NCBI GenBank assembly: GCA_030831585.1
Contig: JAURKV010000111.1
Span: 1 to 32,118, forward strand
Origin: Ramlibacter sp.
GTDB lineage: Bacteria > Pseudomonadota > Gammaproteobacteria > Burkholderiales > Burkholderiaceae_C
Direction: 5' to 3'
Length of the DNA: 32,118 nucleotides
Made by a program: the position numbers and the translations under genes. Below are positions 16,266-23,960 of the stretch, piece by piece; within the stretch, counting starts at the first letter, position 1, and each line of letters begins with the position of its first letter. Under the pieces are notes generated by a model. That model made no database searches and was not told the DNA's origin. It saw only the letters and a program-made list of their open reading frames with translations.

Positions 16266-17093
16266 ATGAAGCTCTGGTATCAAAGCATGTCCCGCACGCA
16301 GGCTTGGGGGCAATACCACCCGGTGCTGCGGCGGATCGTCGACAAGATCAAGGATCCCGACACCACGGTCGAAATCCACGGCATCACCAAGATCGGCGGC
16401 GTTGCCGACCAGTACCGCTACCTGGAGTACCTCGAGACGGGCGAGGTGCTCGATAACGTGCAGCGTGCGCAGGACGAGGGCTTTGACGCCTTCCTCATTG
16501 GCAACATTGCTGACCCTGGCCTGCGTGAGTGCCGCGAGATCGTCTCCATTCCGGTGCTGGGTCTGTGCGAGAGTGCGATGCACCTCGCCTGCATGATGGG
16601 CGCCAACTTCTCCTTGGTGACACTCAACGAAAAGTTCACCGCCCGCATCGTCGAAAACGTCGACCGCGCCGGCCTGCGCAGCCGCCTGGCTGGCGTGTCC
16701 CGGCTGCAGATGGACCGCATCCTCGATCTCAAAGAGGGCTTCACCAACCCCGAGGCCCGCCAACGCATCATCGACGGTTTTTTGCAGTGCGCGGGTTCGC
16801 TGGTGAACGACGGCGCCGAGGTGGTGATTCCCGCCGGCGGTGTGGCGATGGCCTTACTGGCCGACGCCGAGGTCAGCGACGCTGGCCAGGGCGCGCCGAT
16901 TCTCAATGGCATCACCTCGCTGGTGAAAATGGGCGAGATGGCGGTGCGCATGAATCGCCTCATGGGCGGCGGCTTCATGAGCAAGCGCCTGTCCAATGCG
17001 CCGCCTTCTGCGTCACACCTCGAGGAGATCCGGCGCTATTACGGCAATGTGTACCGCTCGGTCGGTGCCGTCAGCGACAAGGGCTCGCAATGA
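16266..17093 (+). CDS. Asp/Glu/hydantoin racemase-superfamily protein (copy 1)
   Basis: A 275-residue protein of the Asp/Glu/hydantoin racemase superfamily, chosen from the ATG encoding MKLWYQSMSR because the homologous second copy (23961) begins in the same way. Family signs are a NIADPGLREC segment (~80-89), the first cysteine motif GLCESAMHLA with C101, and VIPAGGVAMALLAD (~188-200), where the second catalytic Cys would be expected. That site reads IPAGG, with no Cys. True racemases use a Cys pair, while arylmalonate decarboxylase and some relatives use one, so the reaction may be isomerisation, decarboxylation or something else. It opens the plus-strand catabolic cluster, 155 bases before the ThDP enzyme. 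The actual substrate cannot be read from sequence. Confidence 0.8.
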   Translation: MKLWYQSMSRTQAWGQYHPVLRRIVDKIKDPDTTVEIHGITKIGGVADQYRYLEYLETGEVLDNVQRAQDEGFDAFLIGNIADPGLRECREIVSIPVLGLCESAMHLACMMGANFSLVTLNEKFTARIVENVDRAGLRSRLAGVSRLQMDRILDLKEGFTNPEARQRIIDGFLQCAGSLVNDGAEVVIPAGGVAMALLADAEVSDAGQGAPILNGITSLVKMGEMAVRMNRLMGGGFMSKRLSNAPPSASHLEEIRRYYGNVYRSVGAVSDKGSQ

Positions 17094-17170
17094 GTGACTC
17101 TATTCAGCCATCCAGCGCCGTGTTGAATGGCGCAGGTTGAGCCAGTCAAGGCAACAAATTTGAGTGACTC
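17091..17170. repeat. Direct repeat TGAGTGACTC, two copies 70 bases apart
   Basis: TGAGTGACTC occurs at 17091-17100, where it includes the stop of racemase-like gene 1, and again at 17161-17170. Each copy contains the interrupted palindrome GAGT-G-ACTC. The second lies 79 bases before the GTG start of the ThDP enzyme and could be an operator. Confidence 0.4.
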
Positions 17171-17248
17171 GAAAATTCCGGGTAGGTCGCCCTCTCGCAA
17201 GCTCCGTAAAGTCATACGCATTCGATCAACGCCATCACTTGAATAACT

Positions 17249-18934
17249 GTGAAGAAAAATTCCGATAAGCATTCCGATGCGCCCAAAGTCTCAGCTGCGC
17301 GGGCTGTAGTGGATGTGTTGCTCCGGGAAAAAATCGACCATGTTTTTGGCATTCCGGGCACGCAGAACCTGGCCATCCTGGATGTGCTGCGGGAGACGCC
17401 GGAGGTCCGCTTCATCCTGACCCGCAGCGAGCAGGGCGCGGCCTTCATGGCCCACGGCTATGCCCGCATCAAGCTCGCGCCAGCCGTCGTGACGGCCACC
17501 GAAGGCCCTGGCCTGACCAATCTGTCCACCGGCATCGCCGCGGCGCTCAAGGGCTACGCGCCGGTCATCAGCATCTGCGGTGTCCAGGAAAACTACATGC
17601 GTGACCGTGACTCGATGCAGGACATCGATCAGGCCAACTTCATGCGCCCCATCACCAAGTTTGCCAAGACGGTGGAGACGCCTGACAAGGTGCAGGAGAT
17701 GCTGCGCAAGGCCTTCCGTATCGCGCTGAGTGAACCCAAAGGGCCGGCCCATATCGATGTGTCCAGTGACGTGCTGCATGAATCGGTCGTGGTGGAGGAC
17801 CAGAAGCCCGAGAGCTACCGTGCGACGGTGTTGCCGGTGTGTGACGGCGCGCAGCTCGATCAGGTCACCGCACTCATTGCGAAAGCCGAGCGCCCGGTGT
17901 TCCTGGTTGGCCGGGGCGTGATCGAGGAAGGGCTCGTCGATTCAGTGGGCGAGCTGTCCCGTGCCACGGGCATTCCCGTGGCCGCACTGCAATACACCCC
18001 TGATGCTGTTCGCAGCACGCAGGAACTGGCGCTGGGGGCGCTGGGCCGCAACGGGTCAGGCGCGGCCAACCGCATCGTGCCCAAGGCCGACCTCATCGTC
18101 GCGATCGGCGCGCACATCGACGTGTTCTCTTCGATGTTCAGCTACGGCATCTTGAGCGAAAGCGCCCAACTGGTTCACCACAGCGCCGCCTCGGGGCAGA
18201 TTGGCATCGTGTTCCCCGTGACGGTCGGCGTGACTGGTTCCACGCGCAGCTTTGTGGCGGGGCTCCACGAGCGGGCTGCGAAGGCTGGCCTGAAGAAGGC
18301 CTGGGTCGACGTGGCCAAGGCCCGCGCCGACTGGGAGGTGGAGCTGGCGGCCAAGGTCAAGCCCGAAGCGGTGCCGATTCAATCGCAGTTCGTCGCTCAG
18401 ACCATTCGCAAGGCGTTGCCTAAAGACGGTATCTGCGTGGTGGACGCTGGCAACGGCGGCAAGCATGTTCGCAGCTATTTCAAGAGCTACCAGCCGGGCA
18501 CTTTTATCTGCATGGACGACTGGGCCTCTGTGGGCGGCGCCTTTCCCATGGCGCTAGGGGCCAAGCTGGCCCGCCCCGAACAGCCGGTGCTGTGTGCGTC
18601 CGGCGACGGCGGTGCGATGTACAACTTCGGTGAACTCGAAACCGCGGTCCGCGAAAACATCCAGATCGTCTACGTGATCTTCAACGACAACGGCCTGGGT
18701 AACGAGCGCGCTTTCCAGAACGAGCGCTACGGCGGCCGCTTCTTCGCGGTCGACTTCCAGAACCCGGACTTCGCCGCGTTGGCGCGGGTGTTTGGCGCCT
18801 ATGGCGAGCAGGTCACCCAGCCGGGTGACCTCGAGGCTGCCATCGGGCGCGGCTTCGCCAGCGGCAAACCGGCCGTGATCGATGTGATCATCGACCGGAA
18901 CACCCTGGCCCCCGTCGTCTACCGGCCCGAATAA
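17249..18934 (+). CDS. Thiamine-diphosphate-dependent enzyme (acetolactate synthase/benzoylformate decarboxylase family)
   Basis: A 561-residue ThDP enzyme starting at GTG; no good ribosome site is visible, and the fold begins near residue 15. It has all three domains: the N-terminal pyrimidine-binding domain with the activating glutamate E61 in SEQGAAFMAHGYAR, the central domain (~195-340), and the C-terminal diphosphate-binding domain with GDG at 452-454 and NDN at 479-481, the Mg/ThDP motif. The family includes acetolactate synthase, benzoylformate decarboxylase, glyoxylate carboligase and oxalyl-CoA decarboxylase. There is no small regulatory subunit nearby, and an aldehyde dehydrogenase follows 65 bases downstream. 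I therefore infer a catabolic 2-oxoacid decarboxylase or carboligase whose aldehyde product is oxidised next. The biosynthetic acetolactate role is less likely. Confidence 0.87.
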   Translation: MKKNSDKHSDAPKVSAARAVVDVLLREKIDHVFGIPGTQNLAILDVLRETPEVRFILTRSEQGAAFMAHGYARIKLAPAVVTATEGPGLTNLSTGIAAALKGYAPVISICGVQENYMRDRDSMQDIDQANFMRPITKFAKTVETPDKVQEMLRKAFRIALSEPKGPAHIDVSSDVLHESVVVEDQKPESYRATVLPVCDGAQLDQVTALIAKAERPVFLVGRGVIEEGLVDSVGELSRATGIPVAALQYTPDAVRSTQELALGALGRNGSGAANRIVPKADLIVAIGAHIDVFSSMFSYGILSESAQLVHHSAASGQIGIVFPVTVGVTGSTRSFVAGLHERAAKAGLKKAWVDVAKARADWEVELAAKVKPEAVPIQSQFVAQTIRKALPKDGICVVDAGNGGKHVRSYFKSYQPGTFICMDDWASVGGAFPMALGAKLARPEQPVLCASGDGGAMYNFGELETAVRENIQIVYVIFNDNGLGNERAFQNERYGGRFFAVDFQNPDFAALARVFGAYGEQVTQPGDLEAAIGRGFASGKPAVIDVIIDRNTLAPVVYRPE

Positions 18935-18999
18935 GGTGGCGACGCACGAACCGCTGAACCTCTGACTCACTGAACAGACAAGTGCACCCGGCTCACACC

Positions 19000-20439
19000 A
19001 TGCAGACACTGCCGTTCCTGATCGACAACACCTGGACCACCGGCAGCGGCCAGCCCTTCGCATCGATCAATCCGGCCGATGGCAGTGTGCTGGCCACGGT
19101 GGCAGGTGCTAGCGCCGCTGATGTGGACGCCGCCGTCGCTGCGGCCCGCCAGGCCTTTGCCGCGCCGGCCTGGCGCGACCTGAAGCCGCACGAGCGCGCC
19201 AGCCTGCTCTATCGCATGAGCGACCTCATGACCCAGCAGCAGGAAGCGCTGGCCGTGCTGCAGATGCAGGACAACGGCAAGACCCTCTCGGAGTGCCGGG
19301 CGCAGGTGGCCAGCGCCGCCTCGACCTTTCGCTACTACGCGGCGGCCTGCGAGACTTTTGAGTCGCCCGTAACGCCGTCCCGGGGCGCCTACTGGACGGT
19401 GACGCTCTACGAGCCGATCGGTGTGGTTGCGGCGATCACGCCCTGGAACTCGCCGGTCACGCTGGAGGCGCAAAAACTCGCCCCCATCCTGGCGGCCGGC
19501 AACACCGTGGTTTTGAAGCCCTCAGATGTCACGCCGATGATGGGCCTGGCCTACGCCCGGCTTGCGCTGGAGGCGGGGTTTCCGCCCGGCGTGGTCAATG
19601 TCATCACCGGCGGCGCGGAAACCGGCCGGCAACTGATCGAGCACCCAGGCATCGCCATGGTGAGTTTTACCGGCGGCACCGCCACTGGCCGGCTGATCGC
19701 CAAGACCTGCGGCGCGGCGCTCAAACCCGTGGCCCTGGAACTGGGTGGCAAATCGCCCAACATCGTGTTTGCCGACGCAGACCTGAAAAAGGCGATCGCC
19801 GGGACGGCCGAAGGCATTTTTTCCGGTGCTGGGCAGTCCTGTATTGCCGGCTCGCGCATCTTCGTGCAACAGGCCATCTACGACCGCTTTCTCGAGGGCT
19901 TGCGCCAGTACGCAGAGGGCTACCGCATGGGCGCGCCCGACCAAGCCGACACGCGCATGGGGCCCCTGGCCAGTTTCAAGCACCGCGACCATGTACATCG
20001 CTATGTGGAGGTGGGGCGCAGCGAAGGCGCGCAGGTGCTGACCGGCGGCTTCATTCCCACCGACCCGGCATTGAGTCAGGGCGCCTACTACCCCGCCACC
20101 ATCCTGGCCGGTGTCTCCAACGCCTCCCGCGTCTGCCAAGAGGAAATTTTCGGGCCGGTGGCGGTGGTGCTGCCCTTCGCCGACGAGTCCGACCTGATTG
20201 CGCAGGCGAACGACAGCGACTTCGGCCTGGCCTCAGGCATTTGGACCTCGGACTTCTCGCGGGCCTGGCGCGTTGCACGCGCTCTGGAAACGGGCACCGT
20301 GTGGATCAACACCTACAAGCAACTCTCGATCACCACGCCTTTTGGCGGCGTGAAGGACAGCGGCATCGGCGCCGAGAAGGGCTTGCAGGGCATGCGGGTC
20401 TACATGCACTCCAAGGGCCTGTACTGGGGGTTGAGTTGA
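19000..20439 (+). CDS. NAD(P)-dependent aldehyde dehydrogenase
   Basis: A 479-residue aldehyde dehydrogenase, counted from the ATG at 19000; a GTG at 18982 is an in-frame alternative and neither has a clear ribosome site. The catalytic set is complete: N150 in ITPWNSP, K173 in VLKPSD, E248 in ELGGKSP and nucleophile C281 in GQSCIAGSR. The cofactor-binding FTGGTATGR follows the usual spacing, and PFGGVKDSGIGAEKG is present near the end. These enzymes oxidise aldehydes to carboxylic acids with NAD(P)+. Placement behind the ThDP enzyme fits oxidation of an aldehyde made by decarboxylation. The exact aldehyde is unknown; the family is broad in specificity. Confidence 0.9.
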   Translation: MQTLPFLIDNTWTTGSGQPFASINPADGSVLATVAGASAADVDAAVAAARQAFAAPAWRDLKPHERASLLYRMSDLMTQQQEALAVLQMQDNGKTLSECRAQVASAASTFRYYAAACETFESPVTPSRGAYWTVTLYEPIGVVAAITPWNSPVTLEAQKLAPILAAGNTVVLKPSDVTPMMGLAYARLALEAGFPPGVVNVITGGAETGRQLIEHPGIAMVSFTGGTATGRLIAKTCGAALKPVALELGGKSPNIVFADADLKKAIAGTAEGIFSGAGQSCIAGSRIFVQQAIYDRFLEGLRQYAEGYRMGAPDQADTRMGPLASFKHRDHVHRYVEVGRSEGAQVLTGGFIPTDPALSQGAYYPATILAGVSNASRVCQEEIFGPVAVVLPFADESDLIAQANDSDFGLASGIWTSDFSRAWRVARALETGTVWINTYKQLSITTPFGGVKDSGIGAEKGLQGMRVYMHSKGLYWGLS

Positions 20440-20540
20440 GCGGGTCGAGTGGAGTCCCCCGCAAGGGCGGCTCGGGCTTTGTTTCAGCGATCTAGTGCAA
20501 ACCCGCTGCACGGCCTTGAAAAATTTGCCCAAACTGAAAA

Positions 20541-20567
20541 CTGCCTTCGGCAGGTCCGCATGGACCT
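20541..20567. other. Two adjacent hairpins ahead of the Bug receptor gene
   Basis: CTGCC-TTC-GGCAG (20541-20553) is followed directly by AGGTCC-GCAT-GGACCT (20552-20567). The second starts on the last two bases of the first, so both cannot fully form together. They lie 30 bases before the ATG at 20597 and 102 bases after the aldehyde dehydrogenase stop. There is no T-run, so a simple intrinsic terminator is not well supported. A leader or attenuator structure or an RNA processing site is possible. Confidence 0.3.
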
Positions 20568-20596
20568 CAGCCCCTACGTATCCCTAGACTGACCTT

Positions 20597-21568
20597 ATGA
20601 AAACCTCCTCTTTTGCCCGCCTTTTCCTCTCCGCGAGCCTCGCCCTGGCCGCGACCTGCAGCGCCTGGGCCCAGTCCTGGCCTTCGCAGCAGATAAAAAT
20701 CATCGTTGGCTTCCCGGCCGGTGGCGCCTCCGATATTGCCGCCCGCCTGATTGGCCAGAAGCTCGCCGAGCGCCTGGGCAAGCCTGTGGTGGTTGAAAAC
20801 CGCGCCGGCGCTGCGGGCAATGTGGGGGCCGAGGCCGTGGCCAAGGCTGCCCCGGACGGCCACACCCTGCTCCTGGGCACCATCTCCCTGTCGATCAACC
20901 CGGGCCTCTACCCCAAGCTGCCCTATGAGCCGCTGAAGGATTTCGCCGCGATCTCGATGATCTCGTCGACGCCCTTCATGCTGGTGGTCACTCCGTCGGC
21001 GCCTTATCAGTCGATCAAGGACCTGGTTGACGCAGCCAAGTCCGGCAAGACCATTCACTACGCCACCGCTGGCAACGGCTCGGGCTCGCACCTGTTCATG
21101 GAGTTGTTCACCCACACCGCTGGCATCAAGCTCACCCACGTTCCCTACAAGGGCGCGGCGCCGGCGATGAACGATGTGATGGGCGGCCAGGTGCCGGTGG
21201 CTTTCGACAACGTCCTCACCGCGCTGCCGCTGTCCAAGGCCGGTAAGTTGCGCGTGCTGGGGGTCAGCACCAAGCAGCGCTCCAAGGTCGCGCCCGACGT
21301 GCCCAGCATGGCCGAGGGCGGCATCACCAACTTCGACGCCACCGCCTGGTTTGCGCTCTTCGCCCCGACCGGCACTCCGCGCGACATCATCAACCGCCTT
21401 AACCGCGAGGTGGCCGAGGCGGTGAAAGACCCGGCCATCGCCGACAAGTTGCTGGCCCTGGGCGCCGAGCCGGTGAGCAGCACACCCGAGCAACTCGACG
21501 CCTTCTACCGCTCTGAGGTGGCCCGTTGGGCCCAGGTGGTGCGGCAGGCCCGGGTCACGATCGACTGA
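20597..21568 (+). CDS. Bug/TctC-family periplasmic substrate-binding protein
   Basis: A 323-residue Bug (tripartite tricarboxylate transporter TctC-like) receptor. The signal peptide is clear: MKTSSFARLFLSASLAL with cleavage after SAWA-QS. The mature part starts with WPSQQIKIIVGFPAGGASDIAARLIGQKL, the hallmark of the family, followed by VENRAGAAGNVGAEAVA and an HVPYKG motif near residue 180. Bug proteins bind carboxylates or related small organic compounds in the periplasm. No TctA/TctB membrane genes are in the window, so it must borrow a transporter or act as a sensor, as is common for the greatly expanded Bug set of Burkholderiales. Its position inside the cluster suggests it captures the substrate of these enzymes. 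Confidence 0.92.
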   Translation: MKTSSFARLFLSASLALAATCSAWAQSWPSQQIKIIVGFPAGGASDIAARLIGQKLAERLGKPVVVENRAGAAGNVGAEAVAKAAPDGHTLLLGTISLSINPGLYPKLPYEPLKDFAAISMISSTPFMLVVTPSAPYQSIKDLVDAAKSGKTIHYATAGNGSGSHLFMELFTHTAGIKLTHVPYKGAAPAMNDVMGGQVPVAFDNVLTALPLSKAGKLRVLGVSTKQRSKVAPDVPSMAEGGITNFDATAWFALFAPTGTPRDIINRLNREVAEAVKDPAIADKLLALGAEPVSSTPEQLDAFYRSEVARWAQVVRQARVTID

Positions 21569-21582
21569 GTCTCGGCGCGCCA

Positions 21583-21604
21583 GCAGGCCCGAAAAGGAGC
21601 CTGC
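21583..21604. other. Hairpin after the Bug receptor gene
   Basis: GCAGGC (21583-21588) and GCCTGC (21599-21604) are perfect 6-base inverted arms around a 10-base loop, 14 bases past the stop at 21568 and 98 bases before the next start. There is no T tract. It may be a weak terminator or an mRNA end-stabilising stem. Confidence 0.3.
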
Positions 21605-21702
21605 CGGTGTGCGAACCGAATGCGGTTTTCGGCCCGGACCTGCTGACGCGGCCCCCGGCCAGGACGCATCATGCTTTTGTGATGAGAACCCCAGGAGCGT
21701 CA

Positions 21703-23154
21703 ATGTCGCTGGAGCAATTTGATGTGGTCGTTGCTGGCTGCGGCGTCGCCGGTCTGTCGGCCGCAGTCGCCGCCGCAGAGGCCGGTGCGCGTGTGGCCAT
21801 CCTCGAACGCGCGACGCGCGATGAGCGGGGCGGCCAAAGCCGCTACACCGAGGCCTACCTGCGGATGAAGAGCCTGGACGAAGTCAGCGACGACTTCGAG
21901 ACCCATCTGGCAGAAAACGGCAGCGGCGCGATTGACCCGGACTTGGTGGAACAGGCGGCGACCGATGCGCGTGGCACCTCTCTCACCCGCGCCCTGAGTT
22001 TGGCCGACCCGAATGTGATCGATGAATTTGCGCGTGCGGCGCCGGGCACCATCGCCTGGTTGCAGGGCATGGGCGCGCGCTTTGACTTCCTGCCCACGCA
22101 GTTCCTCACCAAGTCCCAGCCCCGGCTGCTGCCGATCGGCGGCGGGCAGGCCTTGGTCGACGTGCTTGCCGCCCGTGCCGAGTCGCTGGGCGTGGACTTC
22201 TTTTACGAGACCACCGCTCAGGCCCTGCAGCGCGACGCCCAGGGCCGGGTCATCGGCCTGGCGGCGCGCACCCGGGGTCAGGGCCTGCGCTACCTGCACG
22301 GTCGGGTGGTTCTGGCGTCCGGCGGCTTCGAGGGCAATGCCGAGATGATGGCCCGCTATATCGGGCCGCGCGCCGTCTATCTGCGGCCGGTGTGCAAGGG
22401 CGGCTACTACAACCGGGGCGAGGGCATCCGGATGGCGCTGGATATTGGCGCTGCCGCCTGCGGCGACTTCGGCAGCTACCACGCCGAGCCCGTCGATCCG
22501 CGCTCGGGCATCTCCGAGCCCTCGGTCTTCATCTTCCCCTATGGCATCCTGGTCAACCTGGACGGCGAGCGCTTCACCGACGAGGCGCCCGGAACGGTTG
22601 ATGCCGTCTACGAGCCGGTGACCCGGCGCATCTTTGAGCAGCGTAAGGGGACGGCCTGGGTGGTGCTTGATGCGCGTCACCAGCGCATCCCCAACTACCG
22701 TCTGGGCATCCGCACCGACCAGCCGCCAGTCACCGGCGCCACCCTGGCCGAACTCGCCGGCAAGATGGGTGTGCCGGCCGACCGACTGGAAGCCACGGTG
22801 GCGCGATACAACGCCGCTTGCAGCGGCCGGGATTGGCAGCCTCTGGTCCTGGACGGCGTCGCCACCACGGGCCTGTATCCCCCGAAATCCAATTGGGCCT
22901 GCCCGCTGGGCGAGGCGCCGTTCCATGCCTATCCCATCATCTCGTCCAACGTTTTCACCTTTGGTGGGTTGAAGGTGGACACGCAGGCGCGGGTGGTTGA
23001 CGCCGACGGCGAACCCATTGCGGGCCTGTACGCCGCAGGTGAGGTGATCGGCATGTACTACGGCCATTACACCGGCGCGACCTCGGTGCTCAAAGGCCTG
23101 GTGTTCGGCCGCATCGCCGGGGCCGACGCGGCCACCCGGGAGGCGGGCGCATGA
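21703..23154 (+). CDS. FAD-dependent dehydrogenase, tricarballylate dehydrogenase (TcuA)-like / FAD_binding_2 family
   Basis: A 483-residue flavoprotein. The ATG at 21703 follows AGGAG by seven bases and begins MSLEQFDVVVAGCGVAGLSA, a dinucleotide-binding GxGxxG (G12, G14, G17). GGQSRYTEAYLRM, PIGGGQALVDVL and ASGGFEGN follow the order seen in TcuA and fumarate-reductase/ketosteroid-dehydrogenase-like flavoproteins. The C-terminal GLYAAGEVIGMYYGHYTGA segment closes the FAD domain. Such enzymes introduce or reduce a C=C bond next to a carbonyl or carboxylate. Its stop overlaps the SDR start as ATGA. No TcuB iron-sulfur partner is present, so electron transfer must differ from the classical tricarballylate system. 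I would call it TcuA-like only. Confidence 0.82.
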   Translation: MSLEQFDVVVAGCGVAGLSAAVAAAEAGARVAILERATRDERGGQSRYTEAYLRMKSLDEVSDDFETHLAENGSGAIDPDLVEQAATDARGTSLTRALSLADPNVIDEFARAAPGTIAWLQGMGARFDFLPTQFLTKSQPRLLPIGGGQALVDVLAARAESLGVDFFYETTAQALQRDAQGRVIGLAARTRGQGLRYLHGRVVLASGGFEGNAEMMARYIGPRAVYLRPVCKGGYYNRGEGIRMALDIGAAACGDFGSYHAEPVDPRSGISEPSVFIFPYGILVNLDGERFTDEAPGTVDAVYEPVTRRIFEQRKGTAWVVLDARHQRIPNYRLGIRTDQPPVTGATLAELAGKMGVPADRLEATVARYNAACSGRDWQPLVLDGVATTGLYPPKSNWACPLGEAPFHAYPIISSNVFTFGGLKVDTQARVVDADGEPIAGLYAAGEVIGMYYGHYTGATSVLKGLVFGRIAGADAATREAGA

Positions 23155-23930
23155 AGCAGGCCCAGACCCCAATGCCTGATTTCGCGGGCCGCCTGGCGCT
23201 GGTGACCGGCGGCCTGGGCGCAATCGGCGCTGCCACCTGCGCCGCCCTGCGTGCGCGTGGCGCCCGGGTCGTGGCGGCCGACGCCCACGCGCCTGTGGCC
23301 GGGTCGGGTGTCGACCTCACGCAGGGGGAGGGCGTGCATCTGAATGTGACGGACGCGGCCTCGCTGCGCGCCCTGGTGGCGCGGGTGCAGGCCGAGTGCG
23401 GCCCGATCGATACCCTGGTCAATGTGGCCGGTGTGGTGTCCTTCGGCGCCGCCGCGACGCTGCCCGAGGCCGAGTGGGACCGGGTGATCGACATCAACCT
23501 CAAGGGCAGCTTCCTGGCCTGCCAGGCAGTCATACCGGCCATGCAGCAGGCGCGCTTTGGGCGCATCGTCAACATTGGCTCTGTCGTTGGCAAGAACGCC
23601 GGCAACGCCCGCGCCTGGCTGGACCCGGCCGAGCTCGAGCGCGCGGGCAACGTGGCCTACGGGGTCTCCAAGGCCGGCGTGCACATGATGACCGGCTTCT
23701 TGGCCAAGGAGCTCGCTTCCTTTGGCATCACGGTCAATGCGGTCGCGCCCGGCCCGGTCGCCACCGCGATGACGCGCAACTTTCCCGAGACCCTGCGCGC
23801 CCTGCTGCCAGTGGGCCGCATGGGCACTCCTGAGGACGTGGCCCACGCGATCGTCTTTCTTGCATCCCGCGAAAGCGGCTTCATCACCGGCGAAGTCCTC
23901 GACGTCAACGGCGGTATCGCCTGCGACTGA
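23151..23930 (+). CDS. Short-chain dehydrogenase/reductase
   Basis: A 259-residue classical SDR. It has the cofactor motif TGGLGAIG at 19-26, NVAG at 91-94, and the catalytic S144 (NIGSVVG), Y170 and K174 (YGVSK). The tail (GFITGEVLDVNGGIACD) is the usual SDR end. Within the catalytic loop, an insert of about ten residues between Ser and Tyr (NAGNARAWLDPAELERAGN) may shape a specific pocket. The ATG overlaps the flavoprotein stop, and racemase-like gene 2 begins 30 bases downstream, so all three are surely one transcript. It should oxidise a secondary alcohol or reduce a ketone with NAD(P)(H); the hydroxy- or oxo-acid substrate is inferred only from context. Confidence 0.9.
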   Translation: MKQAQTPMPDFAGRLALVTGGLGAIGAATCAALRARGARVVAADAHAPVAGSGVDLTQGEGVHLNVTDAASLRALVARVQAECGPIDTLVNVAGVVSFGAAATLPEAEWDRVIDINLKGSFLACQAVIPAMQQARFGRIVNIGSVVGKNAGNARAWLDPAELERAGNVAYGVSKAGVHMMTGFLAKELASFGITVNAVAPGPVATAMTRNFPETLRALLPVGRMGTPEDVAHAIVFLASRESGFITGEVLDVNGGIACD

Positions 23931-23960
23931 ACCCTCCACCTCCACAGGATTGAACTGCCC

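Noticed and set aside
17249-20439. Mandelate/benzoylformate pathway assignment
   Set aside because: The ThDP/ALDH order fits, but no mandelate racemase (enolase fold) or mandelate dehydrogenase is present, so naming the substrate would be invention.
20567-21703. A 378-codon antisense frame over the first Bug gene
   Set aside because: It is a shadow with no motif, and it covers both flanking intergenic regions.
21700-23223. A 507-codon open frame antisense to the FAD dehydrogenase
   Set aside because: It is a mirror of the GC-rich third-position pattern of the real gene, with low-complexity Gly/Ala/His/Arg-rich translation and no motif.
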